Source: Cryptomeria japonica (taxonomy: Eukaryota; Streptophyta; Pinopsida; Cupressales; Cupressaceae). Taken from it: a stretch of DNA of 64,000 bases. The position numbers and the translations under genes were made by a program. The notes below the pieces were generated by a model. The model saw only the letters and a program-made list of their open reading frames with translations, had not been told where the DNA came from and searched no databases. The stretch is from positions 688,330,083-688,394,082 of the forward strand of contig NC_081412.1 of assembly GCF_030272615.1 (NCBI RefSeq), read 5' to 3'. This document shows positions 1 to 12,326 of the stretch, one piece after another. The stretch's first letter is position 1, and each line of letters opens with the position of its first letter.

Positions 1-12
1 TAGGACGTTACA
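1..12 (-). repeat. First 12 bases of the E1 3' LTR (LTR D), cut by the window edge
   Basis: Read on the minus strand this is TGTAACGTCCTA, the same start as LTR C (14445 leftwards, TGTAACGTCC) and LTR B (TGTAGCGTCC). It directly follows the E1 polypurine tract. The rest of the LTR lies left of the window. Confidence 0.8.
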
Positions 13-27
13 TTTAGCCCCCACTTT
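13..27 (-). other. Polypurine tract of E1
   Basis: The minus strand reads AAAGTGGGGGCTAAA immediately before the TGTAACG start of the 3' LTR. This is the expected position and composition for the plus-strand DNA primer of an LTR retrotransposon. The E2 copy lies at 6996-7010. Confidence 0.8.
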
Positions 28-747
28 AGCGGGAGTATAAGCGTACGCCCATACTTCCGGTAAAGTACAAGGAAACAACATTGAAAGACTTTCACCACGT
101 CAAGGAGGCAAAATACGCCAAGCCCCCAGTGGACTATGGATCTTACGGCTTCGATTGACAAAGTAAAAGGGAAGATCACGAGGGAGAACCATGACTGTCA
201 GTAGTAAGGTTCCCTCACTATGAGTCATGCAAGAAAAGTACCAAAAATTTTCAAGACAGGAAATTTTCAAGTATCTTGAAGAGATATGGACGGGGTGTAT
301 GCCCCTCTACGTTAAAGCGATCGCACACGCCTCAACAGGGGTGATTGCTTTAAGGTAGTGATACACATAAGAAATGAGAAGGGAAAGGAGCACGTTATCA
401 CAAAGATTTAGCCCCCAAGTGTGAGATAAACCCAAGGATAATAGACATAAAACACAAAGCATGAGGCAACTTCGCTTTCCTTGGGGTCAGTATGTTGTAT
501 GATAATTCATGTATATCATATGTATGTATGCATAATTGTTCTTCATTCCCCAATCAAGGAAGGTCACCTAGAAGAAGGGAACACATGTGTCTTTTGAGTC
601 AACATGAGAGAGACCAAAAAAGATCTCAATGCTTTGCATCGTCCTCAAGTAAACAACACTAAGGACAACAAATAGAAGAATGAGAATAACACATAGAAGA
701 AGTAACAAAAGAAAGAGAGGAGGAGAGAATCTGCTATGCTAATGAAA
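28..747 (-). other. E1 3' noncoding region
   Basis: This stretch between the gag stop and the polypurine tract aligns along its length with 7011-7735 of E2, with scattered substitutions and small indels. I see no coding frame in it on either strand. It contains a run of short purine-rich stretches but no clear regulatory element. Confidence 0.7.
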
Positions 748-3700
748 CTAGTCTAGCACATCATCCACCCCCCGATCTTGCTGATCAATATTTCGGGAAG
801 GCAAGAAACACACTAGAGGAGGAACATCCAACACAGCAGATGGAGCTATCACAAGATCCAAACAAGGGCTATGTTCATGTTCCAAGCCACGTTGTTCTTG
901 TCTAGGAGCTAGGATAAGTGCTTTAGAAAATTCGTTAGATAAATGGTTATCAATATCAGCAAATTCATATTCACTATCAGAAGAAAGAGGAGTAACATTT
1001 TCATCATGAATAAAATTTTCATCTATATCATCATCAAGATTTATGAAAATAGGATCTTTCACTCGCACAGGATCAAGACCATCATGCATCTTATGTTTAG
1101 GAGATTTTGGCTCAATTTCTGGCTGAGGAGAAAATGGAATAATACTAGCTGAAGGTGTTTTTGGAAATTGCAAAGTTTGAGAAGCAGCTACCTGAGCTCT
1201 AGGACCACGCTTTCGTTGGCGTTCGCACGCAGAACGATTTCGTCTAGTCTTAGTAGGAAGTTGAGAAGATTGAGGAGGAGGAATGTTCTCATCCTTATCA
1301 CTTGGGTGTTTAGGTTGTGATCTCTTAGGTTGGATAATAGGAGAAGAGGAAGGTCTCTTCTCTCTATAAAAGGAAGGAGGAGGAACTGCTCCATATAAAG
1401 GAGGAATATTTGGTTTAGGAAGGAGACCAAGTCCATCATGACAAGGAGGTATAGGTCTACTTTTAGAAAGTTTATCAGACATAGACATAGTCACATCCAT
1501 AGGAATGGGTTGGGAATCTTCTTGAGGAAAGACATTAGTTTTATCTTTCAAAGGAAGAACTTCCTTCTCAAGAATGATAGGAATATCAAGTTTGGGTGTT
1601 CTAGGTTCACTTAGAGATAGGATCATATCTGTTTTCCACTTTTGATAAGATTTGAAAAGATGATCACTTTGCGGTGGAAGAGATTGGAATTGTTTAGGCC
1701 AAAAATAATCAATAGGAACACTAGAAGATCTTTCAGCTGGTTTAAAGAGACTATGATTGACAATAACAACTTCACCATTATGGGGAAATTTCAAACACTT
1801 GTGAATAGGAGAAGCAATAGCTTTCATGGAAGATAGCCAAGGATAGCCAAGCTTCACACGAAATTGTTCGGATGATGGAATAATAGCAAAGTTCATGTCA
1901 AGGGATTTGTTATGAACTTCAATAGGTAATGTAATAGAACCAATTGCAGGAGAAGAAAATGCATCAAATAATTTCACAACCACATTTGTTTTGTCATAGA
2001 TCACTTGATTCAATTGCAAAGTAAAAATAAATTCTTCAGTAATAACATTAACCATGCAAGAAGGATCAATAAGCACTCCACGGCAAGGTGTATTCTTGAC
2101 TTTTGCAACTATATATAAAGGACCATCAGGTGCCCTGATAGTTTCACTAGAATCAAATGTGATGGAAGGTTCTTTAGGGATTTTCTATTGCCCTACAAAG
2201 TTAATCACATTCGGAGTCATGGACACAAGACCATCAGGCGAGAAAGAGGAATCATTAGTCTCAATCGCATTAGATGTATGAGAAGGTAATAGATCAGTAA
2301 AAATCTTAGGATTTTGGTTAGGAGGAGCTACAGATGTGTTGCCTTTATCATTCACACCAGAAACAGAGATACTATTATTATCAATCAAATCTTGAATTTT
2401 ACCCTTTAAAGCAAAACATTTTTCAGTATCATGCCCAGGTTGACGATGAAATTGACAAAAAGATTTGTTATCAAAATAGGGTGAATTAATCTTTGCAGGA
2501 TCTATTTGCTTTATAGGAGGGAGAGTAAGAACATTTTGTTCCAATAACTTATTCATAATACTATGCAATGATTCATTCAAAGGAGTAAACTTTCTTTCTT
2601 TCTTGAAAAAATTAGAAATAGGAGGCACACCTAATGCTGCATTCACATTGTTGTTGATGATGTTTTCATTGAACTTAACGAACTCTCTGTTCGGTTTAAA
2701 CTTTCCAAATGGTTGTTGACTACTATCACCCTTATCACTCGGAGCCATAGGATTTTCTTGTTCCATTTGACTCACAGTCAGTTGATAATTGTGAAGAGTT
2801 GCACACAACTGTTGGAAAGAAGTAAACTCAGAAAACAGAAGTTTGTCTCGAATATCTTTTTGTAAATTAGAAATAAAGATTCTTTGAACATCATTGTCAG
2901 GCACTGGAAAAGAAATTTGAGCACACAAATGCTTATATCTACCAATGAAATCAATCACTTTTTCTTTAACACCTTGTTTACAATGCATTAAATCAATCAA
3001 AGTAACTTTAGGACCTATATTGTTTTGAAATTGTTGAATAAAAGCATTTGCAAGTTGTTGGAAAGAAGTAATAGAATAGGAAGGCAACGAGCAATACCAT
3101 TGTAGGGCCTTATCTCTTAATGTTCTAGTAAACAGTTTTGCAAGCAACCTTTGGTCATGAGCAAAATCGGTACATATTGTTTGAAAGGTCTTAACATGTG
3201 TTAGAGGATCACTTTACCATTATAAAGCTCCAACTGTGGGATTTCAACATGTTTAGGATGGATAGCTCGAACAATGTCAAGTGAAAGTGGGCTCGCAACA
3301 TCAAATGTTGGCACACTAAACATAGATTGATTCATAGAGGCAATTTGTTGCTGTAAAGAAGAGACAGTTTGTGCAAGATTGTTAATGGTCGCTTCAGTCG
3401 AAGAGTTCATATTAGACGTGTTAGATTGTGATGGAGGTATTATGTTATTGAAAGAAGGTATTGATTGAGAGTAAGGTGGCGAGACACTATGATGGTTAGT
3501 CATAGGAGATGATTGGAAAAGAGGAGCACTACAAGGAGGAATGGAATGGTTAAACGAATTGCCCCCTTGCGCCATGTTCATCTGTGAAGATGTAATAGGG
3601 ACACTCATTGAAGGAATGAATGAAGAAGTTGGATTGAATGAAGGAAGAGGGTTAATTGAAGGAAAAGGATTGCCCCCATGACTGGTGATCATAGGCGGAA

Positions 3701-4196
3701 TGTCTTGTATTGAAGTGGTCATTATGTTTGATGTAAAAGTAGGTATACTAGCAATAGAAGTTGTCAAAGGAATAGAATGATTGACTTGAGTAGGAGGTTG
3801 TGTATAACCTAAAATTTCAGCACAACTCTTCATAGGCATTACATTCGAATCCACAATGTGTGCAATACTATGCAAAATATCAATTCCATTCTTATCACTT
3901 TGAACCATACATTTTAGACCCTCAATTAATGAAACAGCTTGACTATCAGGGTATTCTTGAGACATCCATTTCTGAAAATCATCAAATTGGTTATCCAATT
4001 TCGAAAGTTGTTCTACAGAAACCTCATGGAGAGCTTCTTCATCATCAGGAGGATTAGAGGAATTACCCTTGTCCTCATTAAAAAGGCCATTCAAATTAGG
4101 TTCCATCTCCTCGGTAATTAAACCTTGGAAAGACTTAATTCTAAGGCTTCGTCTAACGGGAATAGTATAAGTAGGGCTTATTGTTGTAAAACTCAT
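748..4196 (-). pseudogene. E1 gag-protease polyprotein, disabled
   Basis: This is the E1 copy of the polyprotein described for 7736-11164. It is split into three readable pieces: 4196-3201, 3147-2185 and 2184-748. A one-base deletion near 3213 (ATCACTTTACC against ATCACCCTTACC in E2) breaks the frame just after the start of the gag core. A nonsense TAG follows FVGQ at 2185-2187, where E2 reads through (FVEQQEN). The pieces contain the gag core, a CX2HX4HX4C zinc knuckle, the retropepsin-like region with LIDPSC in place of D-S/T-G, and the proline-rich C-terminus ending VDDVLD. Near the end it has six codons (around PQPEIE) that E2 lacks. The start ATG at 4196 matches that of E2. Frame and product are clear; the copy cannot make the full protein without frameshifting and readthrough. 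Confidence 0.9.
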
Positions 4197-5370
4197 GCAC
4201 TAGAGAGAGAGAGAATTTTGAATTTATTTTCGAATTTGGAGGTAGAAAATTTCAATAAAATCAGCCAATGTCCTAGATTTAAGCTGTTAAATGCAATCAC
4301 GACAATCTCCTGAAATTTTGAAAAAAATGTCAGGGACCGTGGCGAACGGAGTGCACACGGTCCTCGCAACTTTTTTCGAAATTTTCAGGGATGAAAGTTA
4401 TGATGATTTTAAATCTAATCTGAAAAAATTGAGTGATTTTACGATCTGTAGATAGGCCAAATTAAAGTTGCAATCTCAAAATTGAACCCTACCAAGATTG
4501 TTGAAAAATGCAAAATTTGAATTTTGAAAAAAAGAGAGGGAAACTGAAATTTTGAATTTTATGATTTTAGAGGGAATACTAAGAGCAATGCAAGCTTTGA
4601 AATTTAAAAGTTGACTCAATTTCATGCAAAATTCAATTTTGAAAGCGGAAATCAAAGTTGTTGTAATTAAACACTTAATTTCAAAAGTCACAAATTGCAA
4701 AAATTTGAATAAAGCACTGAAACTTTGAATGAATGCCAACACACTTTTCAGATTTAGGACAGTAAGAACACAATTTTGACACAAAATTTCAATTTCACCA
4801 ATTTTTGAATGATTAGGAACCTTAATTCAAGCAATTACTAGACCAACTTTGACTTTAATTTTGAAAGTGTTAGAATTGATGAAATCAGTCAAGATTCTGG
4901 ATTCTAGCAGAAAAATACAGTAAGATCTAGCTCTCGAAATTTCGTAAAAAATGTCAAGGACAATGGCGCTCGGAGTGCACACGGTCCTCGCAACTTTTTT
5001 CCAAATTTTTAGGGATGAAAGATATTATGATTTTGTTGCGGAATCCAAAGTTACAGCCGATTTGGAGATGTTTTGATCAGTGAAATTGTCGGTCAAAGGT
5101 TGAATCAAGAGGGTTTTAAAAATTAGGGTTTTGACACTTAACCACTTAATTTTTAGAATTAAAGCACAAATATGAATTGATAATTTGCAATAGAAGGGTA
5201 GATCTGAAACAAGCATTAACCATTAAACATTTCGCAAGCTCAATTACTAAAAAGAAAATTTAGGGTTTTTATGCAATTAACCTCTAAAATTTGTAAAAGA
5301 TCAAACATGGAAATGTAATTAAAAGGGGTCCAATTTTTCAGATCTAACCATGAATAATCAGAATTAGGAT
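4197..5370 (-). other. E1 5' leader with repeated hairpin motifs
   Basis: This AT-rich noncoding leader lies between the primer-binding site and the gag start and aligns with 11165-12326. Two copies of a GC-rich motif near 4330-4375 and 4953-5000 contain the inverted pair GGACCGTG and CACGGTCC (the second copy imperfect), each followed by CTCGCAACTTTTTTC. They can fold as stem-loops. Long F/L/I-rich reading frames here are low-complexity shadows and not convincing proteins. Confidence 0.65.
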
Positions 5371-5389
5371 GTTCATGTTGGGTTCACCA
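5371..5389 (-). other. Primer-binding site of E1 (tRNA-Trp type, mutated)
   Basis: The minus strand reads TGGTGAACCCAACATGAAC, three bases inside the LTR end. It matches the E2 site at 12327-12345 except for two changes, both at former CpG positions, consistent with methylation decay. Confidence 0.75.
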
Positions 5390-5392
5390 AAA

Positions 5393-5757
5393 TGTAAAGC
5401 AGAAAATCAAACCCTAGTGTTCCCCCCACTCCAACGGAGAGAGGAGGTCACTAGGATTGACGATTTTCACTTAGGAGAGACTTTACATTCAAAAGAGGGG
5501 TTGAAGCTCACAAGATCCAATCCCACACAATGCAAGATTGAATTCTAAATGAGTTTCAAGTGTTGTGACAGCAAGGCTACCCTCTTTTGTAAAGAATGTA
5601 GATAGAAGGATTGAATTAGGAGTGTAGGTGAAAGTAAGAAAGATTTGCTTGCAGACAGAAATAGAAACATGGGATGAAACTGCGGACCTGGAATTAGCAG
5701 TAAAATGTCGAGATGATGTTGTCCTACAAATTTGAGTGAAAGTTGACAGGACGATGG
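5393..5757 (-). repeat. 365-bp direct duplication of the LTR end (U5 side) in E1
   Basis: This segment repeats the first part (plus-strand view) of the adjacent LTR A: TGTAAAGC through the AGGACGATGG point, after which TGTAAAGCGG starts again at 5758. LTR B has this module only once (12349 to about 12725). Identity with the second copy is clear but lower than between LTR A and LTR B, so it is not the newest duplication. LTR C lacks exactly this module. Confidence 0.8.
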
Positions 5758-6634
5758 TGTAAAGCGGAAAATCGCGATCGAACCCTAGTTGCTCTCCCTT
5801 CTTCCAACTCCAAGGAGAGAGAAGGGAGGTCGCTAGGGTTGATGGTTTTCACTTGGGAGACTTTACATTCAAAAGAGGGGTTGAAACCCACAAGATTCAA
5901 TCCCACGCAATGCAAGATTGGATGCTAAATGAGTTTCAAGGGTTATGACAGCAAGGCTACCCTCTTTTGTAAAGAATGTGCATAGAAGAATTAAGCTAGG
6001 CATGCATAGAAAGTGAGAAAGATTCGCTTATAAACTGAGATAGGAATACAGTATGAAGCTGCGGACCTGGAATTAGCAGTAAAATGTCGATACGGCGCTG
6101 TCCTGCAAATTTGAGCAAAAGTTGTCGAGACGATGGCGCCCAAGCACCACGGTCCTCCGAAAAATCCACGAAACGAAGGGGGATCTGTTCATCTCTGCAC
6201 AAGGATTCCAGATCTTCAATTTTAGCCGTGTACCTGCAACCTACACACAGAAAAGTGAAGACGATTGGGGGGTTAGGGATTAGGGGTTTGCCTTTAGGTC
6301 AAACCCCGGTTTTGGAATTAACCAAGAAATGAGCAATGCTGTAAATGTAAATGTCTGTAATGTAAAACAAGTACTAATACCTTGTTGTGAGGATGTTTGT
6401 ATCCTTATGTACGAAGGTATAGATGTTGTTGTTTGTTGTATGTTGTATGTTGTAGCATGTAATGTGTTGTAAGTGATCTCCTCTTCAATGGTTGAATCCT
6501 TGTCTTGAATGCAACACTTAGCCTTGAATGGAGACTTAGAATGATCAATTGCTTGAAGGAATGCTTGAATGCTTGAATGCTTGAATATAGTTTCCACGCT
6601 TTTTCCATCATATCGAATGAAAGAGGAAAATGTA

Positions 6635-6648
6635 GTTTATATATTTGT
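6635..6648 (-). promoter_or_regulatory. TATA box of LTR A
   Basis: The minus strand reads AAATATATAAACTA, about 350 bases from the LTR start. The same site is present in LTR B (13226-13237) and LTR C (14055-14064). It places the start of transcription somewhat left of here, so most of the LTR would be R and U5. Confidence 0.6.
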
Positions 6649-6765
6649 CAATTAGGGTTAAAAGACTGATTTTTCTGACCTTAGGCCGACCAGGAAATAT
6701 TATTTCCAATTTGCAAACAAAAAGACCCGAAGTCCCATAGGAGATCGGGCCCAAAATAGGGCCAG

Positions 6766-6823
6766 GGACCAGGGCGCTGGGTGCCCTGGTCCTGAAGGAC
6801 CAGGGCGCTGGGCGCTCTGGTCC
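6766..6823 (-). repeat. U3 hairpin minisatellite, two units
   Basis: Two 27-base units (6766-6792 and 6797-6823) are each an inverted repeat, GGACCAGGGCGC and GCGCCCTGGTCC or close variants around a short loop. LTR B has one unit (13357-13383) and LTR C has three (14185-14273). They lie just upstream of the TATA box in the transcribed direction. Confidence 0.8.
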
Positions 6824-6995
6824 CACCTCCCGGGACAGCAAGGTGCAAAGGAGGTTCAGGCCAGGGTGCTTGAAAATGCAGTTTTTGGTGTCATAATCAG
6901 GTTTCGGGGTCTCCATTCAGGTTCCGTGTTACGTCGCCATTGTGAAGACCGAAATGCAGTCGAAATTGCAAGTGTCACAATTTTAGGATGCTATA

Positions 6996-7010
6996 TTTAG
7001 CCCCCACCTT
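6996..7010 (-). other. Polypurine tract of E2
   Basis: The minus strand reads AAGGTGGGGGCTAAA immediately before LTR A. It differs by one base from the E1 tract at 13-27. Confidence 0.8.
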
Positions 7011-7735
7011 AGTGGGAGTATGTATGCTCATACTTCCGGTAAAGTACAAGGAAACAATATTGAAAGACTTTCACCATGTCAAGGAGGCAAGACACACCAA
7101 GCCCCCAGTGGACTAAGGATCTTACGACTTCGATTGACAAAGTAAAAGGGAAGATCATGAGGGAGAACCATGACTGTCAGTAGTAAGGTTCCCTCACTAT
7201 GAGTCATGCAAGAGAAATACCGAAAATTTTCAAGGCAAAGCTGAGTTCTCCAAGAAATTTTCATGTATCCTGAAGGGATAGACAGGGTGTATGCCCCCCT
7301 ACGTTAAAGCGATCGCACACACCTCAATGGGGGTGATTGTTTTAACGTAGTGATACACATAAGAAATAAGAAAGGAAAGGAGCACGTTATCGCAAGGATT
7401 TAGCCCCCAAGTGGGAGATAAACCCAAGGATAATAGACACAAAACACAAAGCACGAGGTGACTTCACTTTCCTCGGGGTCAGTATGCTGTATGATAATTC
7501 ATGTATATCATATGTATGTATGCATAATTGTTCTTCATTCCCCAATCAAGGAAGGTCACCTAGAAGAAGGGAACACATGTGTCTTTTGAGTCAACATGAG
7601 AGAGACCAAAAGAGATCTCAATGCTTTGCATCATCCTCAAGTAGACAACACTAAGGACAACAAATAGAAGAATGAGAATAACATATAGAAGAAGTAACAC
7701 AAGAGAGGAGGAGAGAATCTGCTATGCTAATGTAA
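7011..7735 (-). other. E2 3' noncoding region
   Basis: This aligns with 28-747 of E1. It has no coding frame that I can support. It spans from the gag stop to the polypurine tract. Confidence 0.7.
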
Positions 7736-10700
7736 CTAGTCTAGCACGTCATCTACCCCCTGATCTTGCTGATCAATGTTTCGGGAAGGCAGGGAACACG
7801 CTAGAGGAGGAACATTCAACACAGCAGATGGAGCTATCACAAGATCCAAACAAGGGCTATGTTCATGTTCCAAGCCACGTTGTTCTTGTCTAGGAGCTAG
7901 GATAAGTGCTTTAGAAAATTCATTAGATAAATGGTTATCAATATCAACAAGTTCATATTCACTATCAGAATGAACAGGAGAAGTAGCATTTTCATCATGA
8001 ATAACATTTTCATCTATATCATCATCAAGATTTATAAAAATAGGGTCTTTAATTCGCACAGGATCAAGACCATCATGCATCTTATGTTTAGGAGATTTTG
8101 GAGAAAATGGAATAATGCTTGTTGAAGGTGTTTTTGGAGATTGCAAAGTTTGAGAAGCAGCTGCTTGAGCTCTAAGACGACGCTTTCGTCGGCGTTCACG
8201 TGTAGAACGATTTCATCTAGTCTTAGTAGGAAGTGAAGAAGATTGAGGAGGAGGAATGTTCTCATCCTTATCACTTGGGTGTTTAGGTTGTGGTCTCTTA
8301 GGCTGGATAATAGGAGAAGAAGAAGGTCTCTTCTCTCTATAAAAAGAAGGAGGAGGGACTGCTCCATACAAAGGAGGAATATTTGGTTTAGGGAGAAGAC
8401 CAAGTCCATCATGACGAGGAGGTATAGGTCTACTCTTAGAAAGTTTATTAGGCATAGACATAGTCACATCCATAGGAACGGGTTGGGAATCTTCTTGAGG
8501 AAAGACATTAGTTTTATTTTTCAAAGGAAGAACTTCCTTCTCAAGAATGATAGGAATATCAAGTTTAGGTGTTCTAGGTTCACTTAGAGATAGGATCATA
8601 TCTGTTTTCCATTTTTGATAAGATTCGAAAAGATGATCACTTCGCGGAGGAAGGGATTGGAATTTTTTAGGCCAAAAGTAATCAATAGGAACGCTAGAAG
8701 TTCTTTCAGCTGGTTTAAAGAGACTATGATTGACAGTAACAACATCACCATTATGGGAAAATTTCAAACACTTATGAATAGGAGAAGCAATAGCTTTCAT
8801 GGAAGATAGCCAAGGATAGCCAAGCTTCACACGAAATTGTTCGGATGAAGGAATAATAGCAAAGTCCACATCAAGGGATTTGTTACGGACCTCAATAGGT
8901 AATGTAATAGAACCAATTGCAAGAGAAGAAAATGCATCAAATAGTTTCACAATCACATCTGTTTTGTCATATATCACTTGTTTCAATTGCAAAGTAAAAA
9001 GAAATTCTTCAGTAATAACATTAACCATGCATGAAGGATCAATAAGCACTCCACGGCAAGGTGTATTCTTGACTTTTGCAACTATGTATAAAGGACCATC
9101 AGGTGCCCTAATGGTTTCACTGGAATCAAATGTGATGGAAGGTTCTTTAGGGTTTTCTTGCTGCTCTACAAAGTTAATCACATTCGGAGTCATAGACACA
9201 AGACCATCAGATGAAAGAGAGGAATCATTAGTCTCAATCGCATTAGAGGTATGAGAAGGTAATGGATCAGTGAAAATCTGAAGATTTTGATTAGGAGGAG
9301 CTACAGATGTATTGCCTTTATCATTCACTCCAGAAACAGAAATAGTATTATTATCAATCAAATCTTGAATTTTACCCTTTAAAGAAAAACATTTTTTAGT
9401 ATCATGCCCAGGCTGACGATGAAATTGACAAAAAGCTTTGTTATCAAAATAAGGTGAAGTAATCTTTGCAGGATCAATTTTCCTTATAGGAGGAAAAGTA
9501 AGCACATTTTGTTCCAATAACTTATTCATAATACTATGCAATGATTCATTCAAAGGAGTATACTTTCTTTCTTTCTTGAAAAATTTAGAAATAGGAGGCA
9601 CACCTGATGCTGCATTCACATTGTTGTTGATGATGTTTTCATTGAATTTGATGGAATCTCTGTTCGTTTTAAACTTCCCAAATGGTTGTTGACTGCTATC
9701 ACCCTTATCACTCAGAGCCATAGGATGTGATTGTTCCATTTGACTCACAGTCAGTTGATAATTGTGAAGAGTTGCACACAACTGTTGGAAAGAAGTAAAC
9801 TCAGAAAACAGAAGTTTGTCTCGAATATCTTTTTGTAAATTAGAAATAAAGATTCTTTGAATATCATTGTCAGGCACTGGAAAAGAAATTTGAGCATACA
9901 AATGCTTATATCTACCAATGAAATCAGTCACTTTTTCTTTAACACCTTGTTTACAATGCATTAAATCAATCAAAGTAACTTTAGGACTTATATTGTTTTG
10001 AAATTGTTGAATGAAAGCATTTGCAAGTTGTTCGAAAGAAGTAATAGAATAGGAAGGCAACGAGCAATACCATTGTAGGGCTTTATCTCTTAATGTTCGA
10101 GTAAACAGTTTTGCAAGCAACCTTTGGTCATAAGCAAAATCAGTACATATTGTTTGAAAGGTCTTAACATGTGTTAGAGGATCACCCTTACCATTATAAA
10201 GCTCCAAATGCGGAATTTCAACATGTTTAGGGGGAATAGCTCGAACAATATCAAGAGAAAGTGGGCTCGCAACATCAAATGTGGGCACACTAAACTTAGA
10301 TTGATTCATAGAGGCAATTTGTTGCTGTAAAGAAGAGACAATTTGTGCAAGATTGTTAATGGTCGCTTCAGTCGAAGAGTTCATATTAGATGTGTTAGAT
10401 TGAGATGGAGGTGTTATGTTATTGAAAGAAGGTAGAGAGTAAGGTGGTGGGACACTATGATAGTTAGTCATAGGACGTGATTGGACAGGAGGAACACTAC
10501 AAGGAGGAATGGAATGGTTAAATGAATTGCCCCCTTGCGTCATGTTCATTTGCAAAGATGTAATAGGAACACTCATTGAAGGAATGAATGAAGAAATCAG
10601 ATTGAATGAAGGAAGAGAGTTAATTGAAGAGGAAGGATTGCCCCCATGACTGGTGATCACAGGAGGAATGTCTTGTGTAGAAGTAGCCATTATGTTTGAT

Positions 10701-11164
10701 GTAAAGGTAGGTATGCTAGCAACAGGAGTCGTCAAAGGAATAGAATGATTGACTTGAGTAGGAGGTTGTGTATAACCCAAATTTTCGGCACAACTCTTCA
10801 TAGGCATCACATTCGAATCCACAATGTGTGCAATACCATGCAAAATATCAATTCCATTCTTATCACTTTGAAGCATACGTTTTAAACCCTCAATTAAAGG
10901 AAGAGCTTGACTATCAGGGTATTCTTGAGACATCCATTGTCGAAAATCATCAAATTGGTTATCCAATTTCGAAAGTTGTTCTTTAGAAACCTCATGGAGA
11001 GCTTCTTCATCATTAGGAGGATTAGAGGAATTACCCATGTCCTCGTTAAAAAGGCTATTCAAATTAGGTTCCATCTCCTCGGTAATTAAACCTCGGAAAG
11101 ACTTAATTCTACGGCTTCGTCTAATGGGAATAGTGTAAGTAGGGCTTATTGTTGTAAAACTCAT
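7736..11164 (-). pseudogene. E2 gag-protease polyprotein, one nonsense codon
   Basis: One frame runs from ATG 11164 to the stop at 7736 and would give about 1142 residues, broken only by TGA at 8213-8215, where E1 has CGA (Arg). Residues 1-300 are Pro/Ser/Asn-rich. Residues about 305-480 form a retrotransposon gag core (GKGDPLTHVKTF, ALQWYCSLP, FIGRYKHL). Residues about 578-593 are a zinc knuckle of CX2HX4HX4C form (CQFHRQPGHDTKKC). Residues about 685-790 resemble retropepsin but carry LIDPSC where D-S/T-G is expected, in both copies. Residues 790-1142 are a proline-rich extension with an Arg-rich patch near 984-1000 and an Asp/Glu-rich stretch, ending VDDVLD. No reverse transcriptase follows. 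By family this is a structural gag protein forming particles around the element RNA. The extension has no recognised function. It is the best-preserved copy in the array. Confidence 0.9.
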
Positions 11165-12326
11165 GCACTAGAGAGGGAGAGAAAATTTTGATTTTTAGAG
11201 GTAGCAATTTTCAGTAAAATCAGCCAATCTTCTGGATTTAAGCTGTTAAATATAATCAGGACAATCTCCCGAAATTTCAGAAAAAATGTCAGGGACCGTG
11301 GCGCTTCGGAGTGCACACGGTCCCGACAACTTTTTTCGAAATTTGCAGGGATGAAAGTTATGATGATTTTAGAGCTAATCTGAAAAAATTGAGTGATTTT
11401 ACGATCTGTAGATAGGCCAAATTAAAGTTGCAATCTCAAAATTGAACCCTACCAAGATTGTCGAAAAATGCAAAATTTGAATTTTGAAAAAAGAGAGGGA
11501 AACTGAAATTTTGAATGTTATGATTTTAGAGGGAATGTCAAGAGCAATGCAAATTTTGAAATTTAAAAATTGACTCAATTTCACGCAAAATTCAATTTTG
11601 AAAGCGGAAATTAAAGTTGTTGTAATTAAGCACTTAATTTCAAAAGTCACAAATTGTAAGAATTTGAATAAAGCACTGAAATTTCGAATGAATGCAAACA
11701 CACTTTACAGATTTAGGACAGTAAGAACACAATTTTGACACAAAATTTCAATTTCGATGATTTTTGAATGTTTAGAAGCCTTAATCCAAGCAATCACAAG
11801 ACCAACTTTGACTGTAATTTTGAAGGTGTTAAAATTGATAAAATCAGCCAAAATTCTGGATTTTAGCAGGAAAATACAGTAAGATCTCGCTCCCGAAATT
11901 TCAGAAAAAATGTCGGGGACGATGGCGCTCGGAGTGCACACGGTCCTCGCAACTTTTTTCCAAATTTTCAGGGATGAAAAATATTGTGATTTTATTGCGG
12001 AATCCAAAGTTACAGCTAATTTGGAGATGTTTTGATCAGTGAAATTATCAGTCAAAGGTTGAATCAAGAAGGTTTCAAAAATTAGGGTTTTGACACTTAA
12101 CCACTTAATTTTCAAAATCAAAGCATAAATATGAATTGATAATTTGTAATAGAAGGGCAGATCTGAAACAAGCATCAACAATTAAACATTTCACAAGTTT
12201 AATTACTTAAAAAGAAAATTTAGGGTTTTTATGCAATTAACCTCTAAAATTTTGCCAAAGATCAAACATGGAAATGTAATCAAGGAATCCAATTTTCAGA
12301 TCTAACTATGAATAATCAGAAAGGAT
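11165..12326 (-). other. E2 5' leader with repeated hairpin motifs
   Basis: This noncoding leader aligns with 4197-5370. Two GC-rich motifs near 11288-11335 and 11908-11955 contain GGACCGTG or GGACGATG paired with CACGGTCC and are followed by CAACTTTTTTC. Reading frames of 100-158 codons here are rich in F, I, L and K and are shared only as AT-rich background, so I do not call them genes. Confidence 0.65.

Larger units (their letters stand above)
5758..6995 (-). repeat. LTR A: 5' LTR of E1 and 3' LTR of E2
   Basis: This roughly 1.24-kb LTR aligns with LTR B (12349-13555) over its length. On the minus strand it starts TATAGCATCC, the TG having decayed to TA, and ends CTTTACA. It holds a TATA box (6635-6648) and a two-unit hairpin minisatellite in U3 (6766-6823). 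It is flanked by the E2 polypurine tract on its right and the duplicated module plus E1 primer-binding site on its left, so it serves two neighbouring elements. Confidence 0.85.

Noticed and set aside
8243-8587. 114-codon plus-strand Arg-rich frame
   Set aside because: It is the antisense shadow of the E2 proline-rich coding region.
11399-12181. Frames of 100 and 158 codons on the minus strand of the E2 leader
   Set aside because: They are Phe/Ile/Leu/Lys-rich, AT-driven, not kept intact in E1 and without motifs.
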